Made by a program: the position numbers and the translations under genes. From Maribacter antarcticus DSM 21422 (GTDB lineage Bacteria; Bacteroidota; Bacteroidia; Flavobacteriales; Flavobacteriaceae), in the NCBI RefSeq assembly GCF_000621125.1, contig NZ_JHZC01000005.1, positions 62,001 to 126,000 on the forward strand: a stretch of DNA of 64,000 bases, read 5' to 3'. The stretch's first letter is position 1. Every line of letters starts with the position of its first letter. The notes under the pieces are model-generated. The model made no database searches. It was not told the origin of the DNA and was given only the letters and a program-made list of their open reading frames with translations. This document shows positions 27,312 to 35,865 of the stretch, in pieces.

Positions 27312-28478
27312 ATGGATGGAATTTTTGAGGATACCGCAACGGCATTTTCGTTAAAAACCGATTCGGAACTGGAAAGAGCCTATTTTCTTTTTAAGATGAT
27401 TGCTAATCAACCATTGGTGAAAATGGGTTCACTAATGACGAATTTCGCCCTAAAGGCGAAGCTGCCTGTAGAAGGACTTATACGCGCTACAGTGTTCGAT
27501 CATTTTTGTGGTGGTATTAATGAAGAGGATTGCCTGCCTGTGGTAGACCGTATGTTCGAGAAAAAGGTATGCTCTGTACTAGATTACTCAGTAGAAGGAA
27601 AACAAGAGGAAGACCCGTTTGATAACGCAACAAAAACAATTCTAAACATACTGGACTTTGTAAAGAAAAAAGATGCAATTCCTTTTGCAGTCTTCAAACC
27701 TACAGGATTCGGACGTTTTGCGCTTTATAAAAAAATAGGAGAGAAAAAGTCGCTTACAGCACAAGAAACTGCAGAATGGCAGCGCGTTGTCAATAGATTT
27801 GATACCGTGTGCAAAAAAGCTTATGATTTAGATGTATCCTTATTAATAGACGGTGAGGAAAGTTGGATGCAGGAGGCTGCAGATCAATTGGTGGAACAAA
27901 TGATGGTTAAGTATAATAAGAAAAAAGCCATTGTGTTCAACACGCTACAAACGTATCGTTGGGATAGACTTCATTATTTAAAAGAGCTACACACGAAAGC
28001 ACAGCAAGACGGGTTTAAGATTGGAATGAAGGTTGTTCGTGGCGCTTATATGGAAAAGGAAAACGAAAGGGCCAAGGAAAAAGGGTACCCTTCACCAATT
28101 TGTGAATCTAAATTAGCGACTGACAACAACTTTGACGATACTATTGCCTACATGGTAGATAACCTAGAGACTATCTCTATTTTTTCGGGCACCCATAATG
28201 AGCAAAGCTGCCTAAAGCTCATAGAATTAATGTCACAAAAAGGGGTTGATATAAACAATCAAAGCATTTGGTTTGGGCAGTTGTATGGGATGAGTGACCA
28301 TATTTCTTTTAATCTTGCAGGTAAAGGCTACAATGTTGCCAAATATTTACCTTTTGGTCCCGTAAAAGACGTGATGCCCTATTTAATTCGTCGTGCGGAA
28401 GAAAACACATCGGTCGCTGGACAAACCACACGAGAATTATCCCTATTAAAGAAGGAGCGTAAAAGAAGAAAAATCTAG
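27312..28478 (+). CDS. Proline dehydrogenase
   Basis: An FAD enzyme that oxidises proline to pyrroline-5-carboxylate and feeds electrons to the quinone pool. The 388-residue protein is a stand-alone PRODH domain (no fused P5C dehydrogenase). Its TIM-barrel motifs include LLIDGEESWMQ, FNTLQTYRWDR, the FAD-binding KVVRGAYMEKENERAKEKG and the C-terminal YLPFGPVKDVMPYLIRRAEEN, whose Arg pair binds the proline carboxylate. Single gene, divergent from aroB. Confidence 0.92.
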   Translation: MDGIFEDTATAFSLKTDSELERAYFLFKMIANQPLVKMGSLMTNFALKAKLPVEGLIRATVFDHFCGGINEEDCLPVVDRMFEKKVCSVLDYSVEGKQEEDPFDNATKTILNILDFVKKKDAIPFAVFKPTGFGRFALYKKIGEKKSLTAQETAEWQRVVNRFDTVCKKAYDLDVSLLIDGEESWMQEAADQLVEQMMVKYNKKKAIVFNTLQTYRWDRLHYLKELHTKAQQDGFKIGMKVVRGAYMEKENERAKEKGYPSPICESKLATDNNFDDTIAYMVDNLETISIFSGTHNEQSCLKLIELMSQKGVDINNQSIWFGQLYGMSDHISFNLAGKGYNVAKYLPFGPVKDVMPYLIRRAEENTSVAGQTTRELSLLKKERKRRKI

Positions 28479-28534
28479 ATTCAATACTTAATTCTATTTT
28501 CGAAATTACGTTGTTTTGCTTTTTTGCAATAGTC

Positions 28535-28924
28535 CTAATTTGATGCAGGCAAAATACTTTGTATGGTTGCCTTTCTTCGGCAATTTTTTACAGTGGCAAT
28601 AACTTCTTTATTGTTAACAATACCTTCGACCAGATAAGTTTTACAAGGAACAGACTTTGTGTCACTATTACCAAAATTAACATCACCGCGGGTAAGTAAA
28701 CTAACGATATCGGCGCTATCTATTTGTTTATTGAGTAATTGCGTACTAACTAAATCCGAATAGTACATTGGTTTAGAACGGATATCCTTTAAGGTTCTAC
28801 AATTTGGGAAATAACAGAAATAAACACCCGTATCTTCTGTTTTTTTCTTAAAGAAAAAAGCTAAAAAAATGATACCAATAGAAATCCCAAACAAATAAAA
28901 TCCCAAACGTTTTATAAATGGCAT
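28535..28924 (-). CDS. DUF4258-domain small membrane-anchored protein
   Basis: A 129-residue protein with an N-terminal membrane helix (about 7-26) followed by a DUF4258-like domain: CYFPNCRTLKDIRS, a GDVNFGNSDTKSVPCKTYLVEG core and ATVKNCRRKATIQSI. Several Cys residues lie in what should be the periplasmic part. The family's function is unknown; in other contexts DUF4258 resembles RNase-toxin folds, but nothing here indicates a toxin (no antitoxin neighbour). Converges on proline dehydrogenase. Confidence 0.75.
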   Translation of the reverse strand: MPFIKRLGFYLFGISIGIIFLAFFFKKKTEDTGVYFCYFPNCRTLKDIRSKPMYYSDLVSTQLLNKQIDSADIVSLLTRGDVNFGNSDTKSVPCKTYLVEGIVNNKEVIATVKNCRRKATIQSILPASN

Positions 28925-28998
28925 ACTGCAAAAGTCTTTTTAAATCCTTGCAAAATTATGGTATTCTATCCGATACAAAAAGAAACTATCGCGCTAAT

Positions 28999-30198
28999 CT
29001 AAAATATAAGGAAATTGATATCGCTGTACTGGAGATCAAACCATTCTCCAACGGACTTATTCGTTAAAATACCATGATACATATACAACCCGTTTCGCAA
29101 GCCTTTGTCAAAACGGAGCGAATTTTCTAATCCGCCGTCCTCACCAATCTTAAGTAGATAAGGCGTAAATATGTTGCTTATGGAAACGGTTGCCGTTTTT
29201 GGATATCTAGATGGGATATTTGGTACGCCGTAATGAATAACCCCGTATTTTTCAATTGTAGGCTTGTTATGTGTTGTAATTTCCGATGTCTCAAAACAAC
29301 CTCCCGTATCTATACTCACATCTATAATAACAGCTCCTTTTTTCATGTGTTCAACCATGGTACTAGAGACTACCACGGGAGACCTGTCCTTACCACGTGT
29401 AGCACCTATAGCTACATCGCATCGTTTCAAAGCCTTTAATAGATTTTTTGGTTGTATGGTAGAGGTGTAGACCGTTTGTTTTAGGTTGGTCTGAATGTTC
29501 CGTAGCTTGGTAATGGAATTATCGAATATTTTAATATTTGCACCTAAGCCAATAGCAGACCTTGCAGCAAATTCACCCACGGTTCCTGCGCCAATAATGA
29601 CCACTTCTACAGGTGGAACACCACTTATGTTACCAAACATGAGTCCGTTTCCCTTATTGCTAGTAGACATAAGCTCAGAAGCGATAAGTACAGAGGAAAT
29701 TCCTGCAATTTCGCTTAAGGAACGAACAGCAGGAAATTTCCCGTCTTCATCCCTAATATATTCAAAGGCAATTGCTGTAAGACGTTTGCGTGCCAATTCT
29801 GCAAAATAGGATTTTTGCTGTGTTTTGATTTGTAAAGCAGAAATAACGGTAGTCTGTGGATTGATCATACCGATTTCTGTTAGGGTAGGGGGTTCAACTT
29901 TTAACAATAATGGGCAGCCAAATACTTTAGCAGTATCCTTCGTAATTTCCCCCCCAGCATTGGTGTAGTCCAAATCAGAAAAGTGAGCTCCTTTTCCGGC
30001 ACCTGATTCAATGAGTACGCGATGCCCGTTGGAAGTAATCGCATTCACTGCATCTGGGGTAAGGCATATTCGTTTTTCCTGATATTGATTTTCCTTAGGC
30101 AGGCCTATAAAAAGCGCTCCTTTCTGCTTTAAAATTTCCAAGGTTTCTTCTTGTGGCAGTAATTGCTGTTTACTAAAAGGTGATGAAGGTTGATTCAT
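28999..30198 (-). CDS. ald: Alanine dehydrogenase
   Basis: It interconverts alanine and pyruvate plus ammonia with NAD(H). I start at ATG 30198 (MNQPSSPFSK); the longer frame opens with TTG. The 399-residue protein has the N-terminal substrate domain (GLPKENQYQEKRICLTP) and the NAD-binding motif VVIIGAGTVGEFAARSA (about 200-216). A C-terminal HYGVPNIPSRYPKTATVSISN segment is typical of the Ald/PNT family. The extended N-terminus of about 30 residues is usual for flavobacterial Ald. Transcribed leftwards in line with the membrane protein upstream. Confidence 0.9.
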   Translation of the reverse strand: MNQPSSPFSKQQLLPQEETLEILKQKGALFIGLPKENQYQEKRICLTPDAVNAITSNGHRVLIESGAGKGAHFSDLDYTNAGGEITKDTAKVFGCPLLLKVEPPTLTEIGMINPQTTVISALQIKTQQKSYFAELARKRLTAIAFEYIRDEDGKFPAVRSLSEIAGISSVLIASELMSTSNKGNGLMFGNISGVPPVEVVIIGAGTVGEFAARSAIGLGANIKIFDNSITKLRNIQTNLKQTVYTSTIQPKNLLKALKRCDVAIGATRGKDRSPVVVSSTMVEHMKKGAVIIDVSIDTGGCFETSEITTHNKPTIEKYGVIHYGVPNIPSRYPKTATVSISNIFTPYLLKIGEDGGLENSLRFDKGLRNGLYMYHGILTNKSVGEWFDLQYSDINFLIF

Positions 30199-30296
30199 AG
30201 GTATAAACTGACTAAATTCCAATAACAGGTGTTACGGTCAAATGTACAATTTTTAGCTAAAATCCCATATGCTTAATATGCGCTGGAAAAAGAATA

Positions 30297-30956
30297 TTAT
30301 TTATTGTTGAAATGTAGCAAATTTTGTAGTCGTAGTTGAAATTGCTTTGCGGCTTGTTCCAAATTTCGAGTAGATAATTTTCTATCCAACTCTTCTGCAA
30401 TAGATTCTTGGTTCATGCCATCTAAATCATCTGCTGGAATATCTAAGTTACTAACTTGTTCTATTTCTTTATTTGATTTTAGTTCTTCAAGCTCAGCATC
30501 AATAGCTTCTAAATCTATCCCATGAACGTGTTTGTCATAAAGTTTTACTCTTATAAAGTAAACGAATGGTATTACCACCATACATACAGGAAGCAACCAT
30601 AATGTGTTTTTCGTGTCTATTTGAAGATCAGAATCAAAAACGACTTCAAATAATTGAAAAGAGTACATAGCAATAGGTATCAAAATAATATGATACCACC
30701 AATCACGTGAGGTTAGAAACCAAAAAAGTAAAAGGTAAAGTGGAACTATTTTGCTCGCTAGAAACCATATAAATGTTGATGCGTCTTCGAATCCATTTGC
30801 ACCAACAACCATCCCAAAAAACGAAGTAGTCCCGTCTTCGTTTATGGGAAAATAATCATAAATTTTATACAGGAATGGAGCTATTGCAATAAAAAATACA
30901 AGAATAGTTTCAAGTATAATTTTGTTTTTAGCTCTTTTTCTAACACCTTTTTTCAT
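30297..30956 (-). CDS. Membrane protein of unknown function
   Basis: A 219-residue protein with four likely transmembrane helices (about 14-31, 62-80, 88-105 and 121-138) and a cytoplasmic tail (about 140-219) rich in Glu and Leu with a coiled-coil pattern (AIDAELEELKSNKEI, LEQAAKQFQLRLQNLLHF). I do not recognise the family. It lies 98 bp upstream of ald on the same strand and downstream of the 43-residue peptide gene and its terminator. Confidence 0.7.
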   Translation of the reverse strand: MKKGVRKRAKNKIILETILVFFIAIAPFLYKIYDYFPINEDGTTSFFGMVVGANGFEDASTFIWFLASKIVPLYLLLFWFLTSRDWWYHIILIPIAMYSFQLFEVVFDSDLQIDTKNTLWLLPVCMVVIPFVYFIRVKLYDKHVHGIDLEAIDAELEELKSNKEIEQVSNLDIPADDLDGMNQESIAEELDRKLSTRNLEQAAKQFQLRLQNLLHFNNK

Positions 30957-31010
30957 TTTATTACTTTATACACTAAAATCTTAACGATTTATCGCAAATA
31001 AAAGTATAAA

Positions 31011-31041
31011 AAAAGGGGAAGATTTACATCTTCCCCTTTTT
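31011..31041 (-). terminator. Strong bidirectional-looking terminator after the 43-residue peptide gene
   Basis: A 13-bp perfect inverted repeat (AAAAGGGGAAGAT / ATCTTCCCCTTTT) with a 4-nt loop. On the minus strand the stem is followed by a T tract, 18 bp after the small peptide's stop codon at 31060; the A/T ends make it work in both directions. Confidence 0.85.
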
Positions 31042-31059
31042 AATTTTGGTATTGAAATA

Positions 31060-31191
31060 TTATATTTTCTTTGTCAACTTTCTTTTATCAATACCTAGTT
31101 CCTGATTATCCACAGAAATGATTGGAGCCGTCAAAGCAATTAAAAAGATTCCTAATGCTAAAGAGGCTAATAATGTTTTTTGTTTTTTCAT
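31060..31191 (-). CDS. 43-residue exported or membrane peptide
   Basis: A 43-codon frame from ATG at 31191: a basic start (MKKQKT), a hydrophobic stretch (LLASLALGIFLIALTA), then a short polar tail (PIISVDNQELGIDKRKLTKKI). The layout is that of a signal peptide with a small mature part; a cleavage site after LTA is plausible. Support for a real gene: a perfect -7 box 43 bp upstream, a strong terminator 18 bp downstream and an organised repeat further upstream. I recognise no family. It could be a secreted peptide, a small membrane protein, or part of a regulatory leader. Confidence 0.65.
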   Translation of the reverse strand: MKKQKTLLASLALGIFLIALTAPIISVDNQELGIDKRKLTKKI

Positions 31192-31233
31192 TTTTGAAGG
31201 GTTTTTTTAGTTAAAACTACTTATGTTCTTTAT

Positions 31234-31241
31234 CAAATGTA
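31234..31241 (-). promoter_or_regulatory. -7 box for the 43-residue peptide gene
   Basis: On the minus strand TACATTTG matches TAnnTTTG exactly; a TTTG lies 15 nt further upstream (31257-31260), slightly closer than the usual 19 nt. Confidence 0.55.
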
Positions 31242-31282
31242 AGAAATAAAGTACAACAAATATGTTTTTAAACGCATAAAAT

Positions 31283-31316
31283 GTGCATTTTAACGTTTAA
31301 AACGTACATTTTAACG
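31283..31316. repeat. 13-bp direct repeat with 21-bp period and central palindrome
   Basis: GTGCATTTTAACG (31283-31295) and GTACATTTTAACG (31304-31316) differ at one base and repeat with a period of 21 bp, two helical turns. The 9 bases between them complete a palindrome, ACGTTT-A-AAACGT (31293-31305). Read on the minus strand it lies about 42-75 bp upstream of the peptide gene's -7 box, where an activator would bind. The half-sites contain CGTTAAAA, close to LytTR-type sites. Confidence 0.55.
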
Positions 31317-31426
31317 AAAAACAGGTTTTTCATCTAAAAAACACAATACAAAGTAAGTATTCACGTTGGCAAAGCTCTCATGAGCCTATCAACGTGACTA
31401 CCTAGAATAAGAATAGTTAAATAGAA

Positions 31427-31837
31427 TTAAAACATAATTCTTCTTTCCGTGGGATTCAATATTTCAATACGAATAATAACTGCTTCGGTTGGAATCAAAT
31501 TTGGAATCTTTTCTGGCCATTCCATAAAAATCCAAGCTTTTGAATCTAGATAAACTTCCAATCCCATATCCATAGCCTCCATTTCATCTTTTAATCGATA
31601 AAAATCAAAATGGTAAGCCAATAGCGCTCCGTTAGTATCATGGTACTCGTTTACTATACCAAATGTTGGACTGCTCACCATATCCACACCTCCTAATTCG
31701 GCTACCAATGCTTTTGTCAGCGTCGTTTTACCTGCTCCCATGGGTGCGTAAAAAGCTAAGCATTTCGACGCTACAGTTGCTATGATTTGCTTTGCTATTT
31801 GGTTGATATCTTCTTCGGAGTATGCTATATTTTTCAT
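31427..31837 (-). CDS. tsaE: tRNA threonylcarbamoyladenosine biosynthesis ATPase TsaE
   Basis: The P-loop ATPase that works with TsaB and TsaD to form t6A at position 37 of ANN-decoding tRNAs. From ATG 31837 the protein has 136 residues (a GTG two codons earlier is also possible). It shows the Walker A APMGAGKTTLTK with the Lys near residue 37, the switch SSPTFGIVNEY, the HFDFYRL segment and the C-terminal FMEWPEKI. Length and motifs are standard. It follows porX on the same strand with an 85-bp gap. Confidence 0.93.
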   Translation of the reverse strand: MKNIAYSEEDINQIAKQIIATVASKCLAFYAPMGAGKTTLTKALVAELGGVDMVSSPTFGIVNEYHDTNGALLAYHFDFYRLKDEMEAMDMGLEVYLDSKAWIFMEWPEKIPNLIPTEAVIIRIEILNPTERRIMF

Positions 31838-31922
31838 TTGCACGAGCGCTGATGAATTATCTTAGGGTGAAATAACCAACTTTAAACTGAACTAAGGTCG
31901 TCTTAAATGGCTAATTGCTATA

Positions 31923-33467
31923 TTATTTCGGTTCCAAAACTACAAAGGGAATAATCATTTCCTCTAAGGATACCCCCCCATGTTGGTATGTATTCCTATA
32001 ATAACTTACATAGTGGTTATAGTTATTAGGATAGGCAAAGAACAAATCGTTTTTAGCAAATATATAGGAGCTACTCATGTTTATGGATGGCAAAAAAATA
32101 CTTTTAGGATTTCTCGCCGCCAGCACGTCAGTATCTTTATAGCTTAGGCTTCTCCCTGTTTTGTATCTTAGGTTAGCACTGGTATCTCGATCACCGACCA
32201 CTTTTGAGGGCGATTTTACGTTAATGGTACCATGATCTGTCGTGATGATAAGCTTCATTCCCATTTGTTGTGCTTGCTGAATAATTTCCAACAAAGGTGA
32301 ATTCTTAAACCAACTTTGGGTTAATGAGCGGTACGCTTTATCGTTGGACGCCAATTCTTTTATAACCTCCATCTCAGTTTTAGAATGGGAGAGCATGTCT
32401 ACGAAATTATAAACGATAACTGTAAGGTCATTATCCTTTTGTGTTTTAAAATTCTGGGATAAATACTTCCCTTGTTTTAAGCTACTTATTTTATGGTAAC
32501 CCCAAGTAATATCTAACCCCAACCTTTTTAATTGCTCGCCTAGGAACTTATCTTCGTGTAAATTTTTGCCACCCTCCTCGGTGTCATTTTTCCACCACAT
32601 TGGATATTTTTTTTCCATATCCAATGGTGTTAGTCCAGCAAAAATGGCATTACGGGCATATTGGGTGGCTGTGGGTAAAATACTAAAATAACTTTTTTCC
32701 TTCTGTTTCTTGTAAAAGGTATTTACCGTATCTTCGAAAGCGTACCATTGGTCGTACCTGAGGTTATCCACAACTACAAGTAGCGTTTTAGTGTCCTTTA
32801 TTTCGGGAGTTATCCATTTTTTAAATAGTGTATGGGACATAACCGGAGCATCATAATCAGAAAACCAATCTTGATAGTTTTTATCTACAAACTTTCCAAA
32901 CTGGTTGTTGGCCTCCGCTTTTTGGGATTCCAATATCTCGAACATTCCGCTATCCTCTATTTGCTCTAACTGTAATTCCCAGTAAATTAATTTTTTATAC
33001 AACGCTGCCCATTCTTCAAAGGTATTAACCCTAGAGAGATCCATCGCAATTTTTCTGAACTCTTGCTGATAGTTGCTAGTCGTTTTTTCTGATACCAAAC
33101 GGGAATGGTCTAAATTTTTCTTTAGAGATAGTAATATTTGGTTAGGATTCACAGGTTTAATAAGGTAGTCCGCTATTTTGGAACCAATAGCCTCTTCCAT
33201 AATAAATTCTTCCTCACTCTTGGTTATCATTACCACAGGAATAGAAGCATTCATCACTTTTATTTCGTTCAAGGTTTCCAGTCCAGAGATGCCTGGCATG
33301 TTCTCATCCAAAAAAACAATATCCACATTGGTTTCCTCTAGTTGTTCTAGAGCCTCCCGACCGCTTTTGCAGGTTAGTACTTCATATCCTTTGGCCTCTA
33401 GAAAGAGGATATGGGGTTTTAACAAATCTATCTCGTCATCTACCCAAAGTATTTTTATTTTACCCAT
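31923..33467 (-). CDS. porX: PorX-type response regulator with PglZ domain
   Basis: A 514-residue two-domain protein: an N-terminal receiver (about 1-120; WVDDE at the start, phosphoacceptor Asp54 in VFLDENMPG, Lys in YLIKP) and a C-terminal PglZ/alkaline-phosphatase-superfamily domain (about 215-514; VVVDNLRYDQW and IITTDHGT carry metal ligands). There is no DNA-binding domain. This is the architecture of PorX, which with the PorY kinase controls type IX secretion in Bacteroidota; the PglZ part has been described as a phosphodiesterase on cyclic oligonucleotides. Divergent from the HD-domain gene; tsaE follows. Confidence 0.93.
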   Translation of the reverse strand: MGKIKILWVDDEIDLLKPHILFLEAKGYEVLTCKSGREALEQLEETNVDIVFLDENMPGISGLETLNEIKVMNASIPVVMITKSEEEFIMEEAIGSKIADYLIKPVNPNQILLSLKKNLDHSRLVSEKTTSNYQQEFRKIAMDLSRVNTFEEWAALYKKLIYWELQLEQIEDSGMFEILESQKAEANNQFGKFVDKNYQDWFSDYDAPVMSHTLFKKWITPEIKDTKTLLVVVDNLRYDQWYAFEDTVNTFYKKQKEKSYFSILPTATQYARNAIFAGLTPLDMEKKYPMWWKNDTEEGGKNLHEDKFLGEQLKRLGLDITWGYHKISSLKQGKYLSQNFKTQKDNDLTVIVYNFVDMLSHSKTEMEVIKELASNDKAYRSLTQSWFKNSPLLEIIQQAQQMGMKLIITTDHGTINVKSPSKVVGDRDTSANLRYKTGRSLSYKDTDVLAARNPKSIFLPSINMSSSYIFAKNDLFFAYPNNYNHYVSYYRNTYQHGGVSLEEMIIPFVVLEPK

Positions 33468-33559
33468 CCTGTCGTCAGTGCTTTTTATAGTATTAGTCTA
33501 GGCCTTACCGATTTTTATCGAACTATGAACCTAGCGCTATACTTGTTGTCACAATTCCA

Positions 33560-33567
33560 TAACTTTG
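33560..33567 (+). promoter_or_regulatory. -7 box for the HD-domain gene
   Basis: TAACTTTG matches TAnnTTTG exactly and predicts transcription from about 33574, consistent with a TTG start at 33593. Confidence 0.5.
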
Positions 33568-33592
33568 AATTTGATTCAAAAAAAAACTAGCA

Positions 33593-34822
33593 TTGTCCAA
33601 ATCAAATAAATTAAAAATATTCAATGACCCAATTTACGGATTTATTAGAATCCCGAACCCATTAGTATTTGACTTGATTGCCCACCCTCATTTTCAGCGA
33701 CTTCGAAGAATATCTCAAATGGGACTTTCCTATCTAGTTTATCCTGGGGCACATCATACTCGATTTCATCATGCATTAGGATGTCTACATCTAATGCAAA
33801 AATCTGTCCAAGTACTACGTTTTAAAGGTGTTGCCGTTTCTGATGAAGAGGAGCAAGGCTTACTTTGTGCTATTCTTCTGCATGATATAGGGCACGGTCC
33901 TTTCTCTCATGCTATGGAACATAGCATTGTAGAAGGCGTAAGCCATGAATACATTTCTATTCAATTTATGCAGGAGCTAAATGTGCTATTTAACGGAAGT
34001 TTAACGGTTGCCTTATCTATTTTTACTGGTAAACACCCCAAAAGGTTTCTAAACCAATTGGTAAGCAGCCAGCTTGATATAGACCGTTTGGACTATTTAA
34101 AACGTGATAGTTTTTACACTGGAGTGGCCGAAGGGAATACCAATTCGGACCGACTTATCACCATGCTTAACGTTGTAGATAGGCAGTTAGTGGTAGAAGA
34201 AAAAGGTATTTATTCCGTAGAAAAATTTCTTATGGCAAGGCGGTTTATGTACTGGCAAGCATATTTGCATAAAACAGGCGTTGTTGCAGAACAATTACTG
34301 ATAAGTATTTTAAAACGTGCTCGTTTTCTTATTTCTGATGGTGTTACTCTTCATGCAAGTAAATCCTTATTATACTTTTTAACTAAGGCTGTGGATAAGA
34401 AAAATTTTGACTCAAACACCCTAGGAATTTTTGCGAAATTAGATGATGTCGATATTCTATCAGCAGTTAAGGAGTGGCAGTATACAGCAGATTTTGTATT
34501 GTCTGAGCTTTGTAGAATGATAGTGCATCGCCGCTTGCTACACATCAAAATAAAGAAAGAACCCATATCGGAAAAACGATTTCAGGAAAGGTTTCAAGAA
34601 ACTAAAAAGAAGTTTAAGCTTAATGATGAGGAGACCAGCTACTTTGTTTTTAAAGGAAAGTTGGAAAATAAAGCCTACGACCGTAACGAACAGAACATCA
34701 ATATTTTGAAGAAAAATGGTAAAATCGTAGACGTTGCTAAGCTATCGGACCACTTAAACTTGAATGCTTTGTCCAAAACCGTAACCAAATATTATATCTG
34801 TTACCCTAAAGAAGCCGTTTAA
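33593..34822 (+). CDS. HD-domain phosphohydrolase (TTG start)
   Basis: A 409-residue protein of the dGTPase/SAMHD1-like HD superfamily. It begins at a [20 protein letters not shown] is the usual N-terminus of this family and no ATG is available nearby. Metal ligands: His in [10 protein letters not shown] (about 54-61) and the HD pair His97-Asp98 in [16 protein letters not shown], with Asp in [15 protein letters not shown]. The substrate is unknown; nucleotide or triphosphate hydrolysis is the family expectation. It ends 23 bp before lpxD, whose promoter box overlaps this short gap. Confidence 0.88.
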   Translation: MSKSNKLKIFNDPIYGFIRIPNPLVFDLIAHPHFQRLRRISQMGLSYLVYPGAHHTRFHHALGCLHLMQKSVQVLRFKGVAVSDEEEQGLLCAILLHDIGHGPFSHAMEHSIVEGVSHEYISIQFMQELNVLFNGSLTVALSIFTGKHPKRFLNQLVSSQLDIDRLDYLKRDSFYTGVAEGNTNSDRLITMLNVVDRQLVVEEKGIYSVEKFLMARRFMYWQAYLHKTGVVAEQLLISILKRARFLISDGVTLHASKSLLYFLTKAVDKKNFDSNTLGIFAKLDDVDILSAVKEWQYTADFVLSELCRMIVHRRLLHIKIKKEPISEKRFQERFQETKKKFKLNDEETSYFVFKGKLENKAYDRNEQNINILKKNGKIVDVAKLSDHLNLNALSKTVTKYYICYPKEAV

Positions 34823-34832
34823 CTATTTTTCT

Positions 34833-34840
34833 TACTTTTG
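34833..34840 (+). promoter_or_regulatory. -7 box directly in front of lpxD
   Basis: TACTTTTG matches TAnnTTTG exactly and ends only 5 bases before the lpxD ATG (34846). Transcription from it would begin at or within a base or two of the start codon, giving a leaderless mRNA. Confidence 0.55.
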
Positions 34841-34845
34841 CACTC

Positions 34846-35865
34846 ATGGTATTTACAGCTGGTCAAATTGCAGGCATTTTAGATGGTGAAGTACAGGGAA
34901 ATCCAGAGGTAGCCGTTCATAAACTTGCAAAAATAGAAGAAGGAGAAATAGGTTCCTTAACATTTTTGGCCAACCCTAAGTACACATCGTTCATCTACAA
35001 CACAAAGGCTTCAGTTACGCTAGTTAATAAGGACTTTGTGCCTGAGCAAGCCTTTTCAACTACATTAATAAAGGTGGAAGATGCCTACGAATCCTTTTCT
35101 AAATTACTCGAATATTACAATCAAACAAAAGGTAATAAGGTAGGTATAGAATCACCCGTCTTTAAGTCTGATACGGCTACGTACGGAGAAAACGTGTATT
35201 TGGGAGCATTTTCATATTTAGGAGACCAGGTAAGCTTAGGGAATAATGTAAAAATTTATCCTAATGTATATATCGGTGACAACGTTACTATTGGAGATGG
35301 TGTTACCGTCTTCGCAGGAGCAAAAATTTATTCGGAAACTGTAATTGGAAAGAATTGCGTAATCCATAGTGGTGCTATTCTTGGAGCAGATGGTTTTGGC
35401 TTTGCGCCAAATAACAAAGGAGAATTCACCAAGATTCCTCAAACGGGGAATGTGATTATAGAGGATAATGTAGACGTAGGTGCAGGCACTACCATTGATA
35501 GGGCTACCTTAGGGTCAACCATTTTAAGAACTGGGGTTAAATTGGATAATCAGATACAGATTGCTCATAATGTTGAAATTGGCGAGCATACCGTTATTGC
35601 AGCACAGACTGGGGTTGCAGGTTCTACAAAAATCGGAAAGCATTGTATGATAGGTGGGCAAGTAGGGATAGTTGGTCACATTATTATCGGTGATTATGTG
35701 AAGATTCAGGCCCAATCCGGAATAGGAAGAAATGTAAAGAATAATGAGGTGTTACAAGGGTCTCCCGCTTTAAATTATGGGGACTACAATAAGTCGTACG
35801 TTCACTTTAAGAATTTACCAAAAATAATTATTAGAATAGACAACCTTGAAAAAAAGGACAGATGA
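34846..35865 (+). CDS. lpxD: UDP-3-O-acylglucosamine N-acyltransferase
   Basis: The third step of lipid A synthesis: it adds a 3-hydroxyacyl chain from ACP to the 2-amine of UDP-3-O-acyl-glucosamine. The 339-residue protein has the LpxD N-terminal uridine-binding domain (about 1-100, [15 protein letters not shown]) and a left-handed beta helix of hexapeptide repeats (about 105-310). The catalytic His lies in [19 protein letters not shown]. First gene of the lpxD-lpxC/fabZ-lpxA-efp-lpxD2 run; its TGA overlaps the next ATG as ATGA. Confidence 0.94.
   Translation: MVFTAGQIAGILDGEVQGNPEVAVHKLAKIEEGEIGSLTFLANPKYTSFIYNTKASVTLVNKDFVPEQAFSTTLIKVEDAYESFSKLLEYYNQTKGNKVGIESPVFKSDTATYGENVYLGAFSYLGDQVSLGNNVKIYPNVYIGDNVTIGDGVTVFAGAKIYSETVIGKNCVIHSGAILGADGFGFAPNNKGEFTKIPQTGNVIIEDNVDVGAGTTIDRATLGSTILRTGVKLDNQIQIAHNVEIGEHTVIAAQTGVAGSTKIGKHCMIGGQVGIVGHIIIGDYVKIQAQSGIGRNVKNNEVLQGSPALNYGDYNKSYVHFKNLPKIIIRIDNLEKKDR

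Noticed and set aside
28535-28924. A toxin-antitoxin module from the DUF4258 gene
   Set aside because: There is no small partner gene next to it and the protein has a membrane anchor.
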